A stretch of DNA of 8,168 nt, from contig CANMSW010000093.1 of the NCBI GenBank assembly GCA_947500275.1, forward strand, positions 1 through 8,168, given 5' to 3'. Of this stretch, positions 1-5,219 are shown one piece after another. Position 1 is the stretch's first letter. The number at the start of each line of letters is the position of its first letter. The notes beneath the pieces were generated by a model, which was not told the origin of the DNA, searched no databases, and saw nothing but the letters and a program-made list of their open reading frames with translations. Position numbers and translations under genes: made by a program. This DNA comes from Bacteriovoracaceae bacterium (GTDB lineage Bacteria > Bdellovibrionota > UBA1018).

Positions 1-130
1 CTGAAATGGCATCCTTGAAGTTACGGATGGCTTTTCCCATGGTGTTCCCAAGTTCCGGTAAACGGCGGGGACCAAAGATGATGAGGATAATCGCTAGAAT
101 GATGAGATGCTCGCCTGAAATTCCAAACAT
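1..130 (-). CDS. tatA: TatA/TatE-family twin-arginine translocase subunit (3' end outside window)
   Basis: This is the N-terminal 43 codons of a small Tat translocase protein; the gene runs off the left edge. The protein starts MFGISGEHLIILAI, has one hydrophobic helix at about residues 8-19, the F-G-P hinge typical of TatA/TatE at 19-21, and then the start of an amphipathic helix with basic residues (R22, R23, K33, R36, K39). Family members are usually 60-90 aa, so roughly half is visible. TatA oligomerises in the inner membrane to form the passage for folded, cofactor-bearing proteins carrying RR signal peptides. ActB in this window carries such a signal and is a plausible client. No Shine-Dalgarno sequence precedes the ATG; a promoter sits so close that the transcript may be leaderless. 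TatB is less likely because the N-terminus matches the TatA pattern better. Confidence 0.9.
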   Translation of the reverse strand, partial: MFGISGEHLIILAIILIIFGPRRLPELGNTMGKAIRNFKDAIS

Positions 131-136
131 GTCGCG

Positions 137-165
137 GGTATATCGACCCAAACCCTGCAAGTCAA
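137..165 (-). promoter_or_regulatory. Sigma70-like promoter of tatA, predicting a leaderless mRNA
   Basis: On the minus strand TTGACT (160-165) is followed by exactly 17 bases and then TATACC (137-142). This is 5/6 and 4/6 agreement with the -35 and -10 consensus at optimal spacing. Only six bases separate the -10 box from the tatA ATG (128-130), so initiation at the usual distance would fall on or next to the A of the start codon. The lack of a ribosome binding site before this ATG agrees with a leaderless transcript. This is inferred from sequence only. Confidence 0.55.
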
Positions 166-212
166 TTCCCCGAAGTAGGGTCGGCAACACGTTTCAGTCG
201 CTCGGAAAGGGG

Positions 213-962
213 ATGGCCTGTTCAATCGGGGGATTTATCGGGTTGAGACTCGGACTCTTCGCGCTTTTTCTTTCCCTGTCGCTCGGAGCCTGTCATCCCC
301 GCGGTGGAGGCGGAGTGGCTGGGTCTACTGATCCAATTCAGGATACCGGTGATCAGGGGGAGGGGCTTTACCAAGAGGTCAGTGGGGATGAACCGGAAGT
401 GGGTAAGGGGTATTGGGACAACCTCTACAGTACGGATCAGTATGTCTTCGGACGGGATCCTTCGTCCTTTTTGAGGTCGCATCTCGATGTCATTCCACTC
501 GGTCGAGCACTCGACATAGGGATGGGAGAAGGTCGAAATGCCGTGTTTTTAGCAAAAAAGGGCTTTGAGGTGGAAGGGGTGGATCTCTCAGAGGTTGCTC
601 TTGGAAAGGCCAACCGCCTGGCACGAGATCAGGGGGTGAGGATTCGAACCATTCTGAGCGATGTCGCGCGTTTTCCGATTCGACCAGACGTCTACTCGGT
701 CATTCTAAATATCAATTTTCTGGACCGCAGAATCCTTCCGTCGATCCGAAAGGGTCTAAGAAGGGGGGGCGTGGTGGTGTTCGAAAATGCAACGACAGAC
801 CAGCTTCGAAATCCGGGCGGGAAGGACTTGAGAAGAGAATACCTCCTTGAGCCGGGTGAACTCAGGCGCGTATTCGCAGGCTTTGAGATCCTGGTTGATC
901 AGGAGGTGAATGACGGCAAGGAGGCCGTAGCCCGAATGATCGCCAGAAAGCCTCTGAACTGA
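213..962 (+). CDS. Predicted lipoprotein with a class I SAM-dependent methyltransferase domain (TehB-like)
   Basis: From ATG 213 the product is 249 aa. Residues 11-26 form a hydrophobic signal segment ending in the lipobox L-G-A-C (24-27), followed by a Gly/Asp/Glu-rich linker to about residue 65. A Rossmann-type methyltransferase domain follows: YWDNLY at 67-72, SAM-binding motif I LDIGMGEGR at 100-108, and the acidic ribose-binding motif GVDLS at 122-126. The layout recalls TehB and other small-molecule methyltransferases; the substrate is unknown. The start is uncertain. ATG 213 has purine-rich GGAAAGGGG directly before it, TTG 243 would give a compact signal peptide beginning MRLGLF, and GTG 399 would give a cytoplasmic enzyme without the signal. 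The frame is open upstream to position 6, but that part is antisense to tatA and was not included. A lipid-anchored SAM enzyme is odd because SAM is cytoplasmic. Confidence 0.75.
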   Translation: MACSIGGFIGLRLGLFALFLSLSLGACHPRGGGGVAGSTDPIQDTGDQGEGLYQEVSGDEPEVGKGYWDNLYSTDQYVFGRDPSSFLRSHLDVIPLGRALDIGMGEGRNAVFLAKKGFEVEGVDLSEVALGKANRLARDQGVRIRTILSDVARFPIRPDVYSVILNINFLDRRILPSIRKGLRRGGVVVFENATTDQLRNPGGKDLRREYLLEPGELRRVFAGFEILVDQEVNDGKEAVARMIARKPLN

Positions 963-992
963 AGCGCGATTACTGCAGAGTTAATCGATTTG

Positions 993-1010
993 TTTTTTTT
1001 GGGGGGGGGG
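993..1010. repeat. T8G10 homopolymer pair
   Basis: Eight T (993-1000) are followed directly by ten G (1001-1010), about 30 bases after the methyltransferase stop. The tract is noncoding. Another G6 run lies at 1028-1033. Tracts of this length are prone to replication slippage and to sequencing or assembly error. The T-run could help end the methyltransferase transcript, but I see no convincing stem directly before it. Confidence 0.7.
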
Positions 1011-1060
1011 AGCCCGGAAACTGATGCGGGGGGATAGTTTGCACCCGTCTTCGGGCTCCC
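1008..1060. repeat. Inverted repeat in the convergent intergenic region
   Basis: GGGAGCCCG (1008-1016) is perfectly complementary to CGGGCTCCC (1052-1060), with a 35-base loop. Inside the loop AAACT (1018-1022) can pair with AGTTT (1036-1040). A competing short hairpin, CCCG (1044-1047) with CGGG (1052-1055), would exclude the outer stem. Neither side ends in a T-run in its own reading direction, so this is not a standard intrinsic terminator. It could be a structured 3' UTR of the methyltransferase mRNA; its function is unknown. Confidence 0.5.
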
Positions 1061-1116
1061 GTGTGTGAGTCGGAAAATGCGGTGCCTTTCACTTTATTTC
1101 CAATTATTCGAAATGA

Positions 1117-1149
1117 AGGGGGTCCATTAGCTTTACTGATGAACCCCCT
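1117..1149 (-). terminator. Probable intrinsic terminator of the ydbH-like/ydbL-like operon
   Basis: AGGGGGTCCAT (1117-1127) pairs with ATGAACCCCCT (1139-1149), giving an 11-bp stem with one mismatch (C1124/A1142) and an 11-base loop. It begins ten bases past the stop codon of the minus-strand lipoprotein gene. Read on the minus strand it is followed by the T-rich TCATTTCG. The T-run is short and broken, so termination strength is uncertain. On the plus strand no T-run follows, so it belongs to the minus-strand operon. Confidence 0.6.
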
Positions 1150-1159
1150 CGGTTCCGGA

Positions 1160-1798
1160 TCAAGGTTTACGATTCCAAGCGCTGGACTCATCCTCGATCC
1201 AAGTTCCTGTCGGTGAGAGACCTTGGAAGGACCTCGAGAAAGTCTTTCGGACAAGCTCGGGAAGGACCCGGTTGGCACCATTAGTATCAACGATGTCTGC
1301 GTAAAGTGCTTCTCGGTCCTGATTTTCGAGTACGATCAAGTCATCGATTTTCTTCATCTCAAGCCGTTTTAACTTCGAGCTATCTTTCAGAAGGATCAGT
1401 CCGTCTTTCGTCTCGCCAATGACACCTTTCTGCTTATATTTGTCGAGATCACCGATGCGCGACTTCTGTCGGGCCAATATTTCTTGGGCTCTAGGAGAGT
1501 TAACTTTGAAGTCGGCATCAGCCCACGCGGACGGAATGAGCTCAAAACGGGGTGAAAGTCTTGAATGTGGAGTGCCATCGCCCGTTTTTTTCGGAGGAGT
1601 TGTCGCTTCTGCGCCCGGTTTTGCAGAGCCTTTCTCCTTCGATTGGTAGAGTTCACGAACGTAATCATCGGCCGCTCTCTGAACGCTACTCTCTGGAAAG
1701 TGAACATTCACGGTCACGCAGGCTGAGAGGATTGAGAGCGCAAGGGCAGTGAGGATAGGGGTCTTAAAATTCCGGCGTCGGACAGAGGGCTGATTCAT
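1160..1798 (-). CDS. Lipoprotein joining a YnbE-like head to a YdbL-like DUF1318 domain
   Basis: The product is 212 aa. It has a basic N-terminus (RRR at 7-9), a hydrophobic signal segment at about 13-26 and the lipobox L-S-A-C (24-27), predicting an outer-membrane lipoprotein. Just after the lipid-anchor Cys is a short beta-prone stretch, VTVNVHF (28-34), and a helix to about residue 51, resembling the small lipoprotein YnbE. A low-complexity linker (52-95) leads to a DUF1318/YdbL-like domain (about 100-212) with the typical KGVIGET, ENQDR..LY and a C-terminal Trp-Asn-Arg-Lys. In E. coli ydbH-ynbE-ydbL form one operon and YdbH-YnbE form an intermembrane bridge for lipid homeostasis. Here the two small partners appear fused and follow a YdbH-like gene. 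The ATG has an AAAGGAA ribosome binding site (1804-1810) inside the upstream gene, whose end overlaps this one by 35 bases, suggesting translational coupling. Confidence 0.8.
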   Translation of the reverse strand: MNQPSVRRRNFKTPILTALALSILSACVTVNVHFPESSVQRAADDYVRELYQSKEKGSAKPGAEATTPPKKTGDGTPHSRLSPRFELIPSAWADADFKVNSPRAQEILARQKSRIGDLDKYKQKGVIGETKDGLILLKDSSKLKRLEMKKIDDLIVLENQDREALYADIVDTNGANRVLPELVRKTFSRSFQGLSPTGTWIEDESSAWNRKP

Positions 1799-4235
1799 TT
1801 TCGTTCCTTTCGTTATCGATGGTTTTTTTGACTTCTTCTGAATCTTCTTCTTTTTCTTGCGATAAGGATGCGATTTGCTCTCCCACCCTTCTTAGGAAGT
1901 TACTCATAGCAATGGCATCGATCTGAACGGGATGAGTTTCGCTTCGGATAGGAATCTTAAAACGACTGCTATGCAAAATGAAATGAGTCCCGTTCTCCTC
2001 TTTGAGAATAGCATCAGGGGTGTGGGAATTCAGCTCGATGATCCCGTCTTTTGAAGTTGCCGAGATACCCGCGAAATCAATTGCGTAATCTCCAAGCATA
2101 CGGCTTGGCCAATCGAAGAGTAGCCATTGGGCGACTCCTGGCAAACTCTGAGTGGCGTCACCCATGAGTATTTTTACGGTATTTTGCATTGCTCTTGAGG
2201 TGAAGATAGCTTTTCTTGAGCGATCGGGTTTCACATCAAAGTTAAAATGATATCGAGTTGGAAGCCAAGATTGAAGAACGACATCATGGGCATATCCTGT
2301 CAATATTCCATCGATTCCGCCGAAGTGGATCCATCGAGCCATTTGGGAGAGATGGAGATTGTCCCAGTCCAAACTGAAATCATATTCTGGAACTGCGCTG
2401 TCGAGACGATAGCCACCCAAGTTACTCGCTTCGAGTTTACCACCGAATAGCGCCACAGTGATTTGTCCATCAGGATCAATCTGGGATGGGTTGAGAAACA
2501 GGTCGCTTAATTGGATGTCCAATTTCATTTCTGGAATCCAGCGGCGAGGTAAGCAGGCTTTCTCCGAGAGGGGCGACGGACTCCAGGATGCGAGGTTCAA
2601 ATGGTCGATGAGAATCCAGGGTGCATCGAGTGCATCCGTGGTGCGCTCTGCCGCCTCGTTGGAGCGGGAAATCAAATCAACCGGATTTGGAATTCGTCCA
2701 TGAAATGAGCCTATTTTGAGAGGGAGTGACGAAATTTCGAGAGGAAAGGGCCCGCTCTCAAGCGCAACCTCAGAGTTCCTTTCGTTAGGTGCGGATTTCC
2801 CAAGGTAAATTGAGTGGCGCGGCACTCTCGCCGTGATCCCACGCCACTGAAGCCTCTTTGCCTCAATTTCGACACGGCTCGTATGGAGGGGGACTCGAGA
2901 AGCGTCTGTCGAAAAAGGTGCGAGTGGAATCTCGATTTCGATCCCCTGAGCGAGAAGTCGCGAGTTGCTGTCCCGTAGGCTAAGGTCGCGAACCTCGAGC
3001 TTTCCTTGAAGTTTGACTAAACCCTCGGCCCCTAGACTTTTTGCGCTTCCGTTTGTGCTGACTCGGCCGCTCCGAATTTCGTAATTTCGCAGCGGGGACA
3101 TCTCTGGCCAGTCTCCCAATGTGTTTTGGATACTCGCGATCGAAATGGCAGGAATCTCCCAGTTTATCGTATTCTCTTCTGGAAGCCATCCGATGGACAG
3201 CCATGGTCTTGGGGAACCGGTAAAATACCAGCTCGATTTGGCGCGGATGAGGAGGTTGGGAGCTTTCCCTTCTGAACTGACCCGAGTTCGAAGATGTCCT
3301 GAACTCAGCGGGAGTGACAGGTAGCGATCCTCCCAGAGTAACTCAAGATCCCCACTCTGAAGTTCGATGTCCCAATCCCCCTGAGGCTGAAACTCTGAGA
3401 GAGAAAGTGGACCCTCGATATTGACGGTTAAGCTCGCGAGCGAGGCTTCACTGTCGATTTTTTTTCCCTCCTGGTTCTTGGTCCAGTTCATGGAGACCAA
3501 GCCGGTCTTCAGGTTGAGCTTTGAGTGCCCCTCCGCTCGCTCATCGGAAAGCTTCCGATCCCTCCACTCCCAGGTCAGCTCGGGGGACCCCATCCGAAGG
3601 GTAGGATGCTTCAAGTCGGTGTGGACTTCTGGAATCTGAATCTGCAGGGGTTCGGAACTTTTCAGAACCGGCTCAAACCTAAGACCAATTTCCTCGAGCC
3701 GAAAATTGAGTACTTTCCACTTCACTTGCAAGCCAGCTGTCAGATCGAGATTGAAGGGCACTCGTTTCGGTAAAAGGTCCGGATAGCTCGGGAGTCTGCC
3801 TTCGAGGTCGCCGTGGGCTGTAAAAAGTGCAGTCCACTTTTCCTTTCCGTCGGGAAGGAGATCCAATTGTCCCTGAAGATTAAGCTTCAACTCTTTCCAT
3901 CCGAGACGGGTTGATAAATTTGCAATCCTCCCGTCCTTGAAGTGCTTCCATCGGGTGTCGACATCGAATTTTTCGATTTTAAATGGAAGTGAGGGTTGGA
4001 TCGCTCTGATGACGCGCGCAATCACACGTTTTTGGAGCCAGTGCTCAAACCAAATTTGAAGTCGACCGTCACGATAAAGGATTGCAATTGCGACGGAAAA
4101 CGCCAAAGTTCCGACGGTGCTCATCAAAAGCGCCGTTCTTGCGAATCTGCGCCGAATTAGGCTCCAAGATCGCACTTGTGCGCGGGCTTCTTTGGTCTGA
4201 ATCGGTGGTTCGAAACGGGGGGGGATTGAGCTCAC
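1764..4235 (-). CDS. YdbH-like AsmA-superfamily intermembrane lipid-transport protein
   Basis: The product is 823 aa, close to E. coli YdbH in size. A basic N-terminus (RRRFAR, 28-33) precedes one transmembrane segment (about 34-53), anchoring it in the inner membrane. The rest is a long, beta-rich periplasmic region with many amphipathic strands, as in AsmA-like bridge proteins that form a hydrophobic groove between membranes. The C-terminal third has YdbH-type features: a GGKLEASNLGG strand pair, then GGIDGILTGYAHD, FTSRAMQNTVKILMG and MLGDYAIDFAG. The last 45 or so residues are a charged, Glu-rich tail encoded partly in the overlap with the lipoprotein gene. The predicted start is GTG at 4235 without a clear ribosome binding site; an eight-C tract lies in codons 4-7. 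I infer lipid transport from the family and the conserved operon partner; overall sequence similarity to YdbH appears low. Confidence 0.7.
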   Translation of the reverse strand: MSSIPPRFEPPIQTKEARAQVRSWSLIRRRFARTALLMSTVGTLAFSVAIAILYRDGRLQIWFEHWLQKRVIARVIRAIQPSLPFKIEKFDVDTRWKHFKDGRIANLSTRLGWKELKLNLQGQLDLLPDGKEKWTALFTAHGDLEGRLPSYPDLLPKRVPFNLDLTAGLQVKWKVLNFRLEEIGLRFEPVLKSSEPLQIQIPEVHTDLKHPTLRMGSPELTWEWRDRKLSDERAEGHSKLNLKTGLVSMNWTKNQEGKKIDSEASLASLTVNIEGPLSLSEFQPQGDWDIELQSGDLELLWEDRYLSLPLSSGHLRTRVSSEGKAPNLLIRAKSSWYFTGSPRPWLSIGWLPEENTINWEIPAISIASIQNTLGDWPEMSPLRNYEIRSGRVSTNGSAKSLGAEGLVKLQGKLEVRDLSLRDSNSRLLAQGIEIEIPLAPFSTDASRVPLHTSRVEIEAKRLQWRGITARVPRHSIYLGKSAPNERNSEVALESGPFPLEISSLPLKIGSFHGRIPNPVDLISRSNEAAERTTDALDAPWILIDHLNLASWSPSPLSEKACLPRRWIPEMKLDIQLSDLFLNPSQIDPDGQITVALFGGKLEASNLGGYRLDSAVPEYDFSLDWDNLHLSQMARWIHFGGIDGILTGYAHDVVLQSWLPTRYHFNFDVKPDRSRKAIFTSRAMQNTVKILMGDATQSLPGVAQWLLFDWPSRMLGDYAIDFAGISATSKDGIIELNSHTPDAILKEENGTHFILHSSRFKIPIRSETHPVQIDAIAMSNFLRRVGEQIASLSQEKEEDSEEVKKTIDNERNENESALCPTPEF
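4217..4224 (-). repeat. Eight-C tract in codons 4-7 of the ydbH-like gene
   Basis: On the minus strand the start GTG is followed within nine bases by a run of eight C, encoding part of Ile-Pro-Pro-Arg. Gain or loss of one base would shift the frame of the whole 823-aa protein. This is the position expected of a slipped-strand phase-variable tract, though eight bases is near the lower limit for such behaviour. Confidence 0.4.
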
Positions 4236-4292
4236 TTAGGTAGAGTTTGAGGGGGGTCCGAAATCAACTCAACGAAAACCCTTCAATTCCAC

Positions 4293-4311
4293 GCTGGAAA
4301 GTTTTTACAGC
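4293..4311. promoter_or_regulatory. Dyad in the divergent act / ydbH-like intergenic region (possible operator)
   Basis: GCTGGAAA (4293-4300) and TTTACAGC (4304-4311) are complementary at 7 of 8 positions around a three-base centre. A partly overlapping pair, ACGCT (4291-4295) with AGCGT (4313-4317), extends the symmetry. It lies about 95 bases upstream of actA and 60 bases upstream of the divergent GTG, where a shared regulator could bind. I recognise no specific regulator site, and no strong promoter boxes are evident in this 170-base gap. Confidence 0.25.
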
Positions 4312-4372
4312 AAGCGTTAATACGGTAGACCAACCACATCAAATCGTGAACCTCTTGGGCGGAGGGAAACCT

Positions 4373-4396
4373 ATGCCCAAGTTGATTGCAACATAG
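4373..4396 (+). CDS. Seven-codon leader ORF in frame with actA, ending in TAG
   Basis: ATG 4373 begins MPKLIAT and stops at TAG 4394-4396. It is preceded by GGAGGG (4361-4366) six bases upstream, a stronger and better-spaced ribosome binding site than the AGGA (4395-4398) of actA. The mini-ORF is exactly in frame with actA, whose ATG lies nine bases after the TAG, and the TAG overlaps actA's AGGA. It may be a translated leader peptide that delivers ribosomes to actA by reinitiation. If UAG were read through, ActA would be 11 residues longer, starting Met-Pro as several ActA homologues do from memory. It could also be chance. Confidence 0.4.
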   Translation: MPKLIAT

Positions 4397-4405
4397 GAAA
4401 CTCGC

Positions 4406-4987
4406 ATGGGTCGAACGAATCGCAAGGTGATGATCGGATTGGCGATCCCAGTTTTGGTTGTTTTGGGGATTCTCGGAGTAATGAATATCCCTACAGCCTC
4501 AAATCAGGGGTATGCGCCAGAGCAACCGATCCCGTTCAGTCACAAACTTCACGCAGGAACGAACAAAATTGCGTGCACTTACTGCCACACTTCTGTGGAA
4601 AAGTCTGCGCACGCTACCGTTCCGTCCGTGAATGTCTGCATGAACTGTCATACGCTTGTTAAAACCGATAGCCCGTACATCAAGACGATCTGGAAGCACT
4701 TTAAAGAAGGTCGCCCGATTGAATGGGTTCGTATCCACGAGCTTCCGGATCATGCTTACTTCAACCATAAACGTCACGTCGCAAAGGGTGTTTCCTGTCA
4801 GACCTGCCACGGCGATGTTGCGAACATGGAAAAAGTTTATCAGAAATCGCCGCTCACCATGGGCTGGTGTTTAGACTGCCACCGTGGAAACACGACTCCT
4901 AAAGAGGTTCTGGCTCGGGTGTATCCCGATCAGAAAGACCCTCATGGACCCGTGGCGCCACAAAGTTGTTACACCTGTCACAAGTGA
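4406..4987 (+). CDS. actA: Alternative complex III subunit ActA, pentaheme c-type cytochrome
   Basis: The product is 193 aa with a single N-terminal membrane anchor (about residues 8-26, after a basic RTNRK) and five CXXCH heme-c motifs at residues 57-61, 78-82, 131-135, 155-159 and 188-192, the last ending one residue before the C-terminus. Five hemes and this size are typical of ActA, the periplasmic subunit that passes electrons within ACIII, a quinol oxidoreductase that replaces the bc1 complex. Extra histidines (for example H46, H49, H121, H124) may be distal heme ligands. The gene next to it is actB, which confirms the assignment. ATG 4406 has AGGA seven bases upstream and gives a clean membrane anchor. 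An in-frame upstream ATG at 4373 is cut off by TAG. The stop is TGA, followed by a 55-base gap to the actB leader. Confidence 0.93.
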   Translation: MGRTNRKVMIGLAIPVLVVLGILGVMNIPTASNQGYAPEQPIPFSHKLHAGTNKIACTYCHTSVEKSAHATVPSVNVCMNCHTLVKTDSPYIKTIWKHFKEGRPIEWVRIHELPDHAYFNHKRHVAKGVSCQTCHGDVANMEKVYQKSPLTMGWCLDCHRGNTTPKEVLARVYPDQKDPHGPVAPQSCYTCHK

Positions 4988-5042
4988 TCGAATTTCGAAT
5001 TGCACACCATTCCTCGATTGAATGAGGGAAGAGAGTCAGATC

Positions 5043-5198
5043 ATGTCGAATGCACTTCCTCCGAATTCCTCCTCTATGAACTCCGAGTTCACTCCACCTC
5101 GCCACTGGTTAGGTGTCGAAGAGTTGAGCCCGAACTACTGGTCCGATTCCGCGACGATTGAGCGTCGGGGTCAGGAGTTTCACGACAAGCCCGTTTAG
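5043..5198 (+). CDS. N-terminal leader of actB, separated from the rest by an in-frame TAG
   Basis: ATG 5043 opens 51 codons ending at TAG 5196-5198. A purine-rich stretch, GAGGGAAGAGAG (5024-5035), provides the ribosome binding site. The peptide contains HWLGVEEL followed by P-x-Y-W and RRGQEFHDKPV. This matches the extended region that ActB proteins normally carry before the twin-arginine motif (the Trp-x-x-Leu-x-Glu-Leu segment, then Glu-Phe). Past the TAG the same frame continues TIALIEKMDSKGIARRDFL without any shift, so the leader belongs to the actB coding frame. One base change (for example GAG to TAG) would explain the stop. Alternatively it is a separate 51-aa peptide coupled to actB by reinitiation at ATG 5220, or the UAG is read through. 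Confidence 0.6.
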   Translation: MSNALPPNSSSMNSEFTPPRHWLGVEELSPNYWSDSATIERRGQEFHDKPV

Positions 5199-5219
5199 AC
5201 GATCGCTCTGATCGAAAAG

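Noticed and set aside
6..212. Upstream extension of the methyltransferase frame to ATG 6 or ATG 129
   Set aside because: This stretch is antisense to the clearly conserved tatA coding sequence, and the translated extension is basic and low in recognisable structure. A lipoprotein signal starts only at 213 or 243.
1010..1060. The 9-bp inverted repeat as a bidirectional intrinsic terminator
   Set aside because: On the plus strand it is followed by GTGTGTGAG, and on the minus strand by a C run and then an A run. No T-run follows the stem in either direction.
2980..3204. Short frames inside the ydbH-like gene on both strands (also 2247-2450, 2458-2703, 3121-3324, 3421-3639 and 3525-3773)
   Set aside because: They lie wholly within the 823-aa reading frame and give arginine- or serine-rich translations without family features.
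4304..4331. TTTACA with TAGACC as an actA promoter
   Set aside because: Spacing of 16 is acceptable, but the -10 match is only 3 of 6 bases and nearby alternatives (TAATAC, TACGGT) are spaced too closely. It was too weak to annotate.
5196..5198. Selenocysteine insertion at the actB stop
   Set aside because: Selenocysteine uses UGA, and this codon is UAG. The position is in the leader, not in an active site.
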